This document shows positions 32,364 to 42,646 of a stretch of 64,000 nucleotides of DNA, piece by piece. The DNA is from Filosporella fistucella. Taxonomy: Eukaryota; Ascomycota; Leotiomycetes; Helotiales. The stretch's first letter is position 1. Every line of letters begins with the position of its first letter. The notes beneath the pieces were generated by a model. It was not told the origin of the DNA. It did no database searches and was given only the letters and a program-made list of their open reading frames with translations. The stretch is taken from assembly GCA_030077755.1 (NCBI GenBank), contig JAQJZZ010000010.1:5208001-5272000 (forward strand). Direction: 5' to 3'. The position numbers and the translations under genes were made by a program.

Positions 32364-33802
32364 ATGCAGCTCGTTTCTGTTATCAGCGCCGCGGCGCTCC
32401 TTTCCAACACTGCCTTTGCTGCTGTTCCCCATTTGGAGAAGAAGAGTCCTGTGAGTTTTGCAATTCTTGATTATCTGGATGTCACTCAGTGAATATAGCA
32501 TTGGTGGAACTGGCATCATCAACAACATGATGTTGTGGAAGCTGCGGCTACTACGGATGCCGCTGCTACGACAACCGATGATGCTGAGTATGCTGATCCC
32601 ACTGATACTGCGTCTATGGATTATTCGGTTGAGACTATTATTGATACTGGGGATCCTGAAGCTACTACCACATGGGAGTATTATACCGGTACGTCGGGAT
32701 CGATCCTTGGGCTTCCGAGTTGGGACCCCGAAAAGCATCTTTTCACGAGCTCATCGTTTGCTCCAATTGTCAGTCATACTAACTCTCAAGCAGACGAAGC
32801 CACGGCAACTGTTACCGAAACCTGGGCTGAAGAGACCCCAATGGACACAGACATTCCAGGTACAATAATCGGTGGTCACGGGCACCATCATCATCAACAT
32901 AGTGGAAGACCAGGTCACACTCACACGGCAGCTTATAACTCATCCGCAGCAGCCTCAAGCTCTACCTGTCCTACAGATGTAACCAGTTTTATCACATTGA
33001 CAGTCACCGCCAACGCTACCTCAACCCGATATATCCCAAGCATCTTGAGCTCAAAATATACTTCCTTCCTCTCAGCAGCTCCATCAACGTCCTCAGCCGC
33101 TTCTAGCAACACGACTCTCCAACCCGTGGTCATGACGCTTTCCAAAGTCGCCTCATCATCTTTCATTCTCCCCGCTGCTCCCTCCTCAACAATCACCACC
33201 ATGACCCCAAGGCACAGACACCATCACCACCACGGCCACGGTCACGGTCACGGTCACGGCCATGAGCATGAGCACAAGCACGAAGAAATGTCTGAAATGC
33301 CTACATTCAGCACCTCTATTTTCGTCTCTGCTCTTCCTGTTTCTGTTGGCTCAACGGATCTCCATCCTTATACTACTGTGTCTGCTACTACTACCATTAC
33401 CTCTGGCCAAGCAACCGGTACGCCTAACCCATATGCTAACCATTGCGGAGTGCATGGGTATCCGGTTGGAAATTATTTCCTGGCGGAGTTTGTGGAGGAG
33501 TTACCTGGTCATGCTGTTAGTCTCTTGGGGTGTTTTGAGTTCTGTACTGTAAGTCTTTCCCCGTTCTCTCTTTGAGAGATATCAAACCCATTTTATTCAT
33601 CTGCGAGAGAAACTGACAATAATAGTCCGTCTACGGTATCCGCAAAGGCTGCGCCTCTTATCAATTCTACTCCGAGGAAGGAACTGGTGCACCACGCTGT
33701 GCTCTCTATGGCGGCAGCGTCGCAGCCAGTCTGGATAGTATCAATAAGTATGTGCCGAATGTATGGTATGATCTCGAATGTGGGAATCCATCGTTGTTTT
33801 AG
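32364..33802 (+). CDS. Secreted His-rich protein with Cys-rich C-terminus
   Basis: Signal peptide MQLVSVISAAALLSNTAFA, then a Thr/Ser-rich linker, two His-rich tracts, and a C-terminal domain with six Cys (HCGVHGYPVGNYFLAEF, SLLGCFEFCTSVYGIRKGC, ALYGGSVAASLD), which resembles the PAN/apple-like domain of fungal surface proteins. Exons are 32364-32450, 32499-33548 and 33626-33802, all in phase 0, giving 437 residues. The His tracts lie near residues 140-155 (HGHHHHQHSGRPGHTH) and 260-285 (HGHGHGHGHGHEHEHKHEE); such tracts can bind Zn, Ni or Cu, so metal binding at the cell surface is plausible (inference). No GPI signal is seen at the C-terminus (NPSLF). Confidence 0.82.
33222..33290 (+). repeat. 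Tandem GGTCAC-type repeat in coding sequence
   Basis: Imperfect 6-bp units (CACGGC, CACGGT, CATGAG) encode the Gly-His and Glu-His dipeptides of the second His-rich tract; its length may vary between strains. Confidence 0.65.
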
Positions 33803-34118
33803 GTGTTTTTTGTTGGGGGTTGGAGGGGAAGAAAGACGTAATGGGCGGATTTGCATTGGTGTGTTTTTTGTCTTTGGGTGCTTTAAGGAGGGGATAGGGT
33901 TAGGGAGAAGAGAGGGGAGGGAGTTTGGGTGAAGAAGGGATTACGCTCATTAAATGAATGATACCGATATTTTTACGCCTATTTGATGTCTTGTTCGATC
34001 GTGATTCAGGGTTGAGATGTTTTTCTTTCTCACTCCGGTTATGGGTGTAGAAGCAAAAGCTTAACCGACCCGGGCTCTTGATTGAACTTCTAAGTGAGAT
34101 TTTTTTCTTCTTGGAAAA

Positions 34119-34285
34119 TCGACCTCTTGCCGAGTGAATTATAAATCAACAACAAATCAAGATAGGCTTAAAGTTTCAAGAAGGGGGAAGCCGTTTTGAT
34201 TGATTTTGTTCATATTTTGCATCTCTATCATATATGATTTGAAAGTGAAGGTAGGGCAAGGGAGATTAGTAGTAAGTCGTTCAAA
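34119..34285 (+). repeat. Dispersed repeat, copy B
   Basis: Starts TCGACCTCTT like copies A and C. Its middle (AATCAAGATAG.CT.AAAGT, AAAGCC-like GAAGCCGTTTT, CATATTTTGCATCTCT) parallels copy C, so B and C form a degenerate tandem pair. Its right end is less clear than in A and C. Confidence 0.5.
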
Positions 34286-34289
34286 TATG

Positions 34290-34444
34290 CCGACCTCTTC
34301 TAGAAAGACTACTCTGTAAGAATAATGAATTCAAATAGTCTCAAAGTCTTATAAAAGGACAAAGCCTTTCAATGTGATATTATTTATACTTTGAATCTCT
34401 CTGATATAAGTTGTAATACATTCGACAAGTTTGACGTGCCACTT
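34290..34444 (+). repeat. Dispersed repeat, copy C
   Basis: Starts CCGACCTCTT, passes through AATAGTCTCAAAGTC and TATACTTTGAATCTCTC, and ends TTCGACAAGTTTGACGTGCC. It is shorter than copy A but shares both ends and the middle with it. Confidence 0.55.
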
Positions 34445-34859
34445 ACTGATTCGGTCGGAAGCTCGGCCAGGGGTACATAAGTATCTCGCCTCGCTAACAG
34501 ATTCTCCGACGAACTGTCTCAGGGGTAAAAAGCTTGCCGTTTCAGCATTTCTGTCAACGATATCATCCCATCTTTTCCCAGGCTATACATCTATGTTCTT
34601 AAATCCAAGGAATTCTTACTTTCTCACACATACTTTCCCTTCGAACAATCATTTTTAAACACCGGAAGCTTGAAAGCGCTGAGCTCACGTGATACGTCGG
34701 CGCCATAATACACCGAGCCTCGGTATCTTCCCCGGCACCCATTCCAGTAACCGCCAGCCGCCCTCCACACCCCATTCGTGGCCCGGTAATCGTCCCTCAA
34801 TCAACACTGACGTACTAGTTGAACCCTCCATAAAGCGACCTGCACCCCTCTCCAAAACA

Positions 34860-35036
34860 ATGTCCACACTCGGGCTCGTTACATCTCTGCTCACCGGCAT
34901 AATTTTCAGTTGCGTTTCTGTACACGTCTTCTCGCTGTACATCGAGTGGGTGCCGGAACTGGATATCTGGATGTTTTTACTGATCGTTGGACTTAATCTT
35001 ACGCAATGCCTACCGAGTCAACGTTTGAGCGGTTAG
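34860..35036 (+). promoter_or_regulatory. Upstream ORF overlapping the ligase start
   Basis: A 58-codon frame (MSTLGLVTSLLTGIIF...) with two hydrophobic segments begins 146 bp before the ligase ATG and ends 31 nt inside it in another frame. If transcribed on the same mRNA it would reduce initiation at 35006. It may be chance. Confidence 0.3.
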
Positions 35037-36792
35037 AGATCCCGGAGAAGGATCTTTGGAGCTTTTTGTTTGAGAGGGAGAAGGGGGAGAGGGGGTTTGA
35101 GGATGATAAAGGTAGAATTTATTTCTTGCATCTATTTATGCAGTTGTAAGTAAGAAAGCTAACACGTCTGGAATGCAGTTATTTATCTCGACCCCGATAC
35201 AAACCGCTCATACACCTATGCGCAGGTCCGCAGTGCCGCTCTCGACTTCGGGAAAGGTCTGAAGGCCGTCTGGGATTGGAAGAAGGGTGATGTACTTGCT
35301 GTCTATTCGCCCAATTGTATTGATACACCCGCTTTGACATGGGGAGTACACTGGGCAGGCGGCATTCTGTCACCTGCGAATCCGGGATATACGGCTGATG
35401 AATTGGCTTTCCAATTGAAAGACTCAGGAGCAAAAGCATTGGCAACACAGAAACCATTTTTGAAAAGCGCGCAGGAAGCGTGTAAGAAAGTTGGTATCGA
35501 TGAAGATAGAATTATTTTGATTGGGGACGAGAGGGATGAGACGGCGCGGTTTAAACATTTTTCGAATGTGCGAAATATTTCGGGAGCCACAAGGTACCGC
35601 AAGACGAAGATTAATCCTGCAAAGGATCTGGCGTTTCTGGTGTACAGTTCTGGTACGACGGGACATCCGAAGGGCGTTATGTTGAGCCATAGGAATATTG
35701 TGGCGAATATTTTGATGTTAAAGGTTGGAGAGCAGGGACACTTGAGTTGGAAAGGAGGGAAAGATGGAAATGGGGATACGATATTGGCTTTTCTGCCGTT
35801 TTTCCATATTTACGTATGTTTTCTCCTTTGGGGGGGAATCGGCAGTATACTGACGTTAGCAGGGTCTTACATGTCTCATCCATCAATCCATTTACTCTGG
35901 CCTTAAATTGGTTGTAATGCCAAAATTCGACCTGGAGAAATTCTGCTCTCACGTTCAATCACACCGCATAACATTTGCATATGTCGTTCCTCCGATTGTT
36001 CTTATGCTTGGAAAGTCGCCCGTGGTAGACAAATATGACCTCTCCAGCATCCGGATGATGAATTCAGGCGCAGCACCACTTACAAAAGATTTGGTGGATG
36101 CCGTCTACCAGCGACTGAAGATACCCATCAAACAAGGCTATGGTCTGTCAGAAACCAGTCCTACCACGCATACCCAACCCTGGGAAACATGGCAGACTCA
36201 TATCGGCTCTGTAGGCCGTCTACTCCCGAATCAGACAACAAAATATATGTCTCCAGAAGAAAAAGAGGTTCCAGCAGGCGAAACAGGAGAACTCTGGATT
36301 AAAGGTCCTAACATTTTCCTCGGTTACCTAAACAACCCCGAAGGTACTAAAAATGCCCTCACCGAAGACGGATATTTCAAGACAGGAGATGTAGGCCATC
36401 AAGACAAAGACGGAAATTTCTACATCACCGATCGTGTCAAGGAACTCATCAAATATAAAGGCTTTCAAGTTCCGCCCGCAGAACTAGAAGGAATATTAAT
36501 AGCACACCCGGATATAGACGACGTAGCAGTCATCGGTATTCAAGACCATTCCCAAGCTACGGAAGTGCCGAGAGCGTATGTGGTGCCTAAGAAAGGCGTA
36601 GAAGGCGGCAAAGCAAAAGAAGATGAGATTGTTAATTGGCTCTCGCAGAAAGTAGCTGGACATAAGCGGCTGAGAGGCGGAGTGAGATTTATTGATGAAG
36701 TACCGAAGAGTGTTAGTGGAAAGATTTTGAGGAGGGTGTTGAAGGAGCAGGCGAAGAAGGAAGAGGAGAAAGGGGAGAAAGCGAAGTTGTAG
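35006..36792 (+). CDS. Peroxisomal 4-coumarate-CoA-ligase-like enzyme
   Basis: Acyl-CoA ligase of the ANL (adenylate-forming) superfamily, 4CL-like branch. It activates a carboxylic acid through an acyl-adenylate to a CoA thioester; the substrate cannot be told from sequence. Motifs: LVYSSGTTGHPKGVML (P-loop, about residue 188), GYGLSETSP (338), ELWIKGPNIFLGY, KTGDVG (419), KELIKYKGFQVPPAELE and the catalytic Lys in PKSVSGKILRR (527). Exons are 35006-35111, 35179-35813 and 35863-36792, giving 556 residues, normal length. The C-terminus ends AKL after a Lys/Glu-rich tail, a peroxisomal targeting signal type 1. A role in peroxisomal beta-oxidation of fatty or aromatic acids is likely. An overlapping upstream ORF precedes it. 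Confidence 0.9.
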
Positions 36793-37279
36793 GGAGATTT
36801 ACATCGGGTGGACCTTAGAAATATAGAGGCTCAATGAATGATGCTCAAGAAGTCTTCTACAGTTTATATATTGTCCTTATTGTTCTTATTGGACAGCACA
36901 TCTTGAAAATTGATATAAGTTTGAGAGGTAATAGTGTCGATGAACTGTGGTTGGTGCACCGCTCACATACACAGGGTTCCAAGGAAACCACCTTCGCCAG
37001 TTGCTTCCACACGGCATTGTATTTCCGTGCTTTTAATACAATTTACATATAAGCTTTGAAATTTTTTGCCTGTAACGCTATAGCAGACGATTTTGAGCAA
37101 AAGACCGAAAGACCAGAATGACAACGTCACATGATTGAATACTTTGTCCTAAAGTGGCTTACCTAATCCTTCTCGACGTGACTTCGAAAAATCACCTATA
37201 TCCCCTAACCTCTGCGACCTTCAACTTCGCTCACCACACGCCGACCTAACAGGAGGAAGGGGAAAGCTTTGCCGATAAG
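36793..37279. other. Intergenic region
   Basis: 3' flank of the ligase and promoter of the next gene; nothing else seen. Confidence 0.5.
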
Positions 37280-39655
37280 ATGAAGAGGTTTACCTCCGGC
37301 TTCGTCTTGCAAGCTAGATGGCGGGGATTGTGGTATAATATTGCACCGCTTCGTCATGTGAGGAATTCTGGCATCCGTCTTGTGGTAGCCCCATCCAGAA
37401 GGCTATACTCGGAGGCTGCTCTCACTACGGAAACGCAAGAGGAAAAGAAGACTACAGAGACAGCCGGATCAAAGAAATCTTCTTCTAAAAAAAAATCTAA
37501 AAAAGAGTTAAAAAAGGAACGGACGTGGTTAATTCCGGCACCTATACAACTCACTGCTCGCTTCTCAGACACTGAAGACGCCGTAAGTCCTCATCCACTC
37601 TCCCTGCTGTTAACTCCTGCTTATATAAAATAAAGCCAAAAGAAAAAGCTCTCAAAATTCTGCGCAAACTTAGCACCATGCGTGGGAATCAGGAGCGATT
37701 TCAAATATACCAACGGCTCTCACTTGTTCTTTTGGTTACGCCCAGATATGCGAGTTGGCTGAAAGATAAGGAGTTCCTTGCCGAAGCTTTAAAAGAGCTC
37801 ACAGCCCCTTTGATAAAGCCTGGAGTTACGGACCGATCTAAAGTATTACTTGTTGGTGGTTGTATTGATGGGCTGGCGCCTTGTAAGTACACATACATCC
37901 TATCTTAGCAGCCAGTTCTTCAGTCTCTTTCCATCCGTAAATATCAGATTTACCTGACAATTTCTAGCTGTGCAACATCCAAAACCAAGCGGGATACCTG
38001 TCCATGAAGGATTTACCATCCTTTTCGGGCCACGGACCGTGGTTCTGGCAAATTGGGAAGATTTGCCAGATAAACTCCGGGGATCTGCGCCAAGAGAAGC
38101 TTCTTCTCTGACCTGGTTAACCAACGTGGACGATGCTAGAAACGCTAGCATCACTGTTCCACTTGCGAACACCCTTTTCAAAACAGGCCAACGCTCTATG
38201 CTATCATTGTCCAGATGGTCTATTAAGAAGGATAAGGTGGTTCAAGATGAGCCAGAGACTGAGCTACGCAATGTAAGGGTCAGGTCGTTTGATCCATCAC
38301 TTAAAACCCCAATTAAGGTTAATACCTCGATACGTGCTATCCCCATCACCCCTCCTCGGCCCATTGTGAATGGTCTGGGAAACATTGTACGCACGGTTGA
38401 TTTTGGACCGGAAGGGGAGCAGCCTGCTTCCACCGAACTTGAATCCGCCGTTGCCGAGTATCTGGAATCGATCAAAGCGGATAGAGCTGATATTTGGGCA
38501 CTGGTCATTCCGAAAGCATTAGCAGAAAGCCAGGCATTGATTACTGACAAAGAAGTTGTGCGTGAAAAGTGGGTGGGACAACCAGATGATAGTTACGTCG
38601 GATCATTGATCTATCAAGGAGCCAGATTTTGTCGAGTTTGTAAGTCTTCTTCGTCTTTTTTACATATCCTAGCTGACAGGTAACAGTAAGTGGAGGAGGA
38701 GGCTGGGGACCAAAACAAGGACTTCTTTCTCTGGATCCAGAGACTGTGTACGATTCCCAAACAGAGGCCCGTTTTGATACCTCTGAAGGGACACCCCAAG
38801 AACAAGAAGATGCTCTTGGTAGTCTAGCCCACGAAGGATCGTCCATCCAATTCTTCGCTTCTAGACCACTTTTCGACACTTTAATGCCGAAACCTTACCT
38901 TCACAGGAATAACTTCCTTCGCACGACCCTTTTCGGATCTATGGACAGTACAATTGACGACGTTGGCTCAACTGGTGACAGGCATTTTACTTTGAGGCCA
39001 AAATTCGGCTCAATGGTCGATTACGGACTTTTTGGGTGTGTTTCCCAAGGAGGTTTGTTCATAGGATATTCACAGCAGGAGAAAGACAACGCCGTGTCGA
39101 GAGTTGATGATCCTGTCGTTTCCAGCAACTCTGTGCTCGAAAAATCTGATCAGTCCGAGCAACCAAAACCTTCCCCCAAAGAAAATTTCTACACTTCGAA
39201 AATCGATTTCCCTAATTCTTTCTTCCAGAAGGATTTCTTCCCTCGAGAACCTTTACCTACCACAAAAGTCAACCCCAATCCTACGCCTGAGTCTTTACGA
39301 ATCAGGAGAATCGGATTTATTCCGACGCGTACGGTCAGGAAAGTTGACACAGATCGGCCGCCTGGATGGAATGCTTCTGTAAGAAGAATCCCTACGTCAG
39401 GTGCTATCGCAACAGAAGATGAAACTCCTCCAATCCCAAGGTAAGATAACCTAGATTTCCTATTTGCTCGTTTCACACAAATCACATTCTCTGTATTGTT
39501 GGTTTCGAGAACCATCAACTCATACTATGACTAGTTCAAAATCTGAGAAAGCATCTGCTGGGGGGCTGATTAGAAGGGTGTCTGGTTTTGGGATTCATAA
39601 ATTAAGTGAACGAGGTACTACTGGTAGCGGAGATTCGGAAGCTCATGAACATTGA
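37280..39655 (+). CDS. Probable mitochondrial protein of unknown function
   Basis: Five exons: 37280-37582, 37636-37882, 37968-38639, 38687-39440 and 39535-39655, totalling 1794 nt and 597 residues. The N-terminus (MKRFTSGFVLQARWRGLWYN, Arg-rich and lacking acidic residues for 44 positions) looks like a mitochondrial presequence, followed by a Lys/Ser-rich stretch. The body has no domain I can name. The segments HEGFTILFGPRTVVLANW and LSGGGGWGPKQGLLSLDP look like conserved motifs of a fungal family. The last 150 residues are Pro/Ser-rich and probably disordered. Phases at all four introns agree. It could be an inner-membrane or matrix factor for mitochondrial gene expression, but this is a guess. 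Confidence 0.75.
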
Positions 39656-40103
39656 TCATAACTTGTGATTGAATGGTCATCGTCAAGGTGGAACCCAAAA
39701 GGTTACCTTATATTTGGCGTGTAGAGATACCTTTATATACAGAGAAGAGGGAATTGTGTGTTTGGCTAGACTTAAGGTCAGCATGTATATCATTGTACAA
39801 CTACATTGTGGCTCACTGCGGGCCTGATTGCTGTATGTAAACAGCTTTGACATATTTCTTGTGTCAAACATGCAAGTGATTCAAAGACTTCCTTTTTCAA
39901 CTTCGAATCTGTCACAAATTCGAATTTCACCTAAGAAAATTATCTTCAATTGCCTATAGTCACATGATGTAACCAATTTGGCGAGCTGTGGTGCGAAACG
40001 ACGTCGCCGAGCCTGATTCATCTTCGAGAGTAACTTTCATACCACATTTCAAATACCACAATTGGCATCTACTTATTGTCAAAATAGCCTCAAACTTTCA
40101 GCA
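39656..40103. other. Intergenic region
   Basis: 3' flank of the preceding gene and promoter of the YRA1-like gene; no other feature seen. Confidence 0.5.
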
Positions 40104-41540
40104 ATGGACCGCGCACTCGACGAGATAGTTGCGGAACGTCACGTAAGTTCTCCAGCTGCACATGTCGCTCAGCCTTGCGCCGAGTGGAAACTCACAAAGA
40201 CCTACTGACAACCCCGCAGAGAGGTGGTCGACCTCGAGGACGCCGCGGTGGTCGCAGAAATGATCGTGATCGCAATGAATACCCTCGTGACGGCGTAAGA
40301 AAGGTAGTTACTCCTCTCTGTGAGAATATGACGGTGCTGACGTTTTGAGAAGGTGCATACACCTCCTCCTCCATCCTTCTGCACATAATTGCTTCTCCAA
40401 CGTCGTACCTCGTCAACCCGCATACCGCGCTTGATACCTCGAGAGGCGGTGCAGAGAAGTACCTCAATTGAACATATCAGCTAACCCAGGCCTTCCTCTT
40501 TCGCACAGTCGATCCGGGATGATAATAGGAACATAGACTCGTATGTTCTCCCTTTGCGTAGCTGGATGTGCCGATCTGACATGAAGCAGAGAATGGGTTC
40601 ACGATAAGTTCGACGATAACTGTACGAATGTCTTTTATTGATTTATTCGACTTGCGCTCATGAATTCCAGCTGGACGACGACCTATTCGCAATGAGAGAC
40701 GCTATACCCCCGAACCCGTCTAGTATGTTTGTAGGCCCATTCTTCAAGCGCATATCTGACATCTGCTAGCGAGACCGCAAGCGCAAAGCTTCGTGTCGAG
40801 AATCTACATTATGATTTGACGGAGGAGGATTTGGATGTAAGGTTACATAAGTTATAGAAGGAGCAATTGCTTATGGTATTACAGGACCTTTTCAATCGGA
40901 TCGGACCAGTGTTGAAGCTGTCACTCACATACGATCGAGCAGGACGTTCTGAGGGTATTGCGTATGTTACTTACGAGACTGCGCAAGATGCCAAGGCAGC
41001 TATTAGGGAATTCGATGGTGCAAATGCTAAAGGTATGATTTCTTGAGAAGTGGATTTGTCAAAAGAAGCTATGTCTGATACATCGCAGGCCAACCTATTC
41101 ATCTAATATCCATTCCGTCCGGTCCAGCTGCAAACCGCAGAGGTCCCCCACCAAGCCGAAGCATTTTCGACCGCATCTCCATGCCAGCCGCCTCTGGTCG
41201 TTCTCGTTCAGATTCACCCATTCGTCATTCAGATGTTAGTGGTCCACCTCCCTCAAACGTAGACCGATATGTCCCTGGCCGAGGCAGTCGCTCACGTAGT
41301 CCACGTCCCCGACGAGGCAGAGATGGCAGACGCCCGGGCGCGAGGAGGGAACGAGGTGATAGAACCGGGGGTGGAAGAGGTGGCGAGCGTCTTGCAAAGG
41401 ATGGACGGCCTAAGAAAACCCAAGAGGAGCTTGACGCTGAGATGGAGGATTATTGGGGTGGAAAGGGCAAGGAGACTGGTGCCTCTGATGCTGCCGCCAC
41501 GAATGGTGCTGTGGAAATTGATGAGGAGATGATTCTTTAG
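40104..41540 (+). CDS. yra1: mRNA export adaptor YRA1/Mlo3 (ALY/REF)
   Basis: RNA-binding adaptor that recruits the export receptor to mRNA as part of TREX. It has a short N-terminal segment, an RGG/GRR-rich region (GGRPRGRRGGRRN), an RRM at about residues 81-155 (AKLRVENLHYDLTEEDL, later GRSEGIAYVTYET), an Arg/Ser/Gly-rich region, and the C-terminal ALY box KTQEELDAEMEDYW. Eight exons: 40104-40142, 40220-40303, 40509-40540, 40590-40621, 40671-40722, 40770-40836, 40885-41032 and 41089-41540, giving 301 residues. Exon 2 could instead end at 40294, where a stronger GTAAGA donor also keeps the frame. Exons 1, 3 and 4 are only 32-39 nt. In yeast, YRA1 splicing controls its own level; the high intron number here is compatible with splicing control but does not show it. 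Confidence 0.88.
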
Positions 41541-42646
41541 GCAGAAGGGAAACTGGATATGCAATGATGTATCAACAAGAATGGATGGGATATGCAACGG
41601 ACCTGCGCAGATTGATCGATAGACAAGGGACGGTAAACATGTGGTCCTTGGCGTTGCAAGACTCTGAATAAAAGCTCTGCAAACATTTTCAATTATTTCC
41701 CATGTAGTTTCTTTGTGGATTTTGCCCAGTTAATGGTCTGTCCTGCGTTTTTGTTCCCTGCAGGATCTTTCTTTGGTTCGAGAAAAGCAATCGTCACATA
41801 ATCGCCTGGAATTTGTCAATTCTCTCAGGGTATATAATCCCATTACTCTTGTTTCCGGGCATTACTCATTCTTGCCACGTCATTAAGGTGTTATGTCTCC
41901 CTCCGAGCGATCTGAGTCTGTCCATGTTACCAGAGATGTGAGAGTGAGAGAGAAAAGCAGAGTGGTGGAGCAAGCAGGTAATGAAAGGCAGGTATTTGTT
42001 GTGGGCGCTTTTCTTTGCTTCCAGGACTGTATAGAACGCAGGTACAAGGAAACATATTCCAAGTGGGAAGCAGTGCAACTCCAACAGTCCTCTCGGACTA
42101 ATTCATTCCAGTCAGCCTTTACCAAGCTCAAGAGAAGACCCGAAATGAGCCCTATGTAGCACCTGTATGTAGCAGTTACAATGCAGCATAGCACCAGCGT
42201 CTATGCAAACGTATTCCAAATATTTAGTGACTGTACATTTGCCCCCAACGACTATCCACTTCGATCTGTCAACAAGATATAAATATCTCTGTGGTTGGGG
42301 CGAAGTCGGCTAACGCGTATGTATAGAGTCGAATATGGCTCTACAAGCGGACAGAGAGGGAGGGTGGTCTAGAAGATGTGACCGGAAGATTCTTGACCAA
42401 CAGGGATGAAACGGCTACCAGGGACAGAATCAGGAGATAGAAAGGTAATGTGAGATGTAGAGGAAATGAGGAGTTGGTGTTTATGGTTTCAAGTATTTTT
42501 GATCTGATATTTTGATGTTTTTGCTAAGTATTATTATGTACGAAGAATCGAATGATCTACAGGGTATATCTAAATGCAAGCTTTCCTTTCCATTCCTGTA
42601 TCCCCAATGCAATTCTTAACGCCGTGCAATGCTACCAGAGAACAAA
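41541..42646. other. Convergent intergenic region
   Basis: 3' flanks of the YRA1-like gene and the mucin gene. An 88-codon plus frame at 41893-42159 is not supported by anything else. Confidence 0.5.

Larger units (their letters stand above)
33803..34859. other. Intergenic region with two repeat copies
   Basis: It holds repeat copies B and C and the promoter of the ligase gene. No gene seen. Confidence 0.5.

Noticed and set aside
33880..33930. TTAGGG-like G-rich sequence suggesting an interstitial telomere
   Set aside because: Only one TTAGGG unit is present in a generally G-rich 3' flank.
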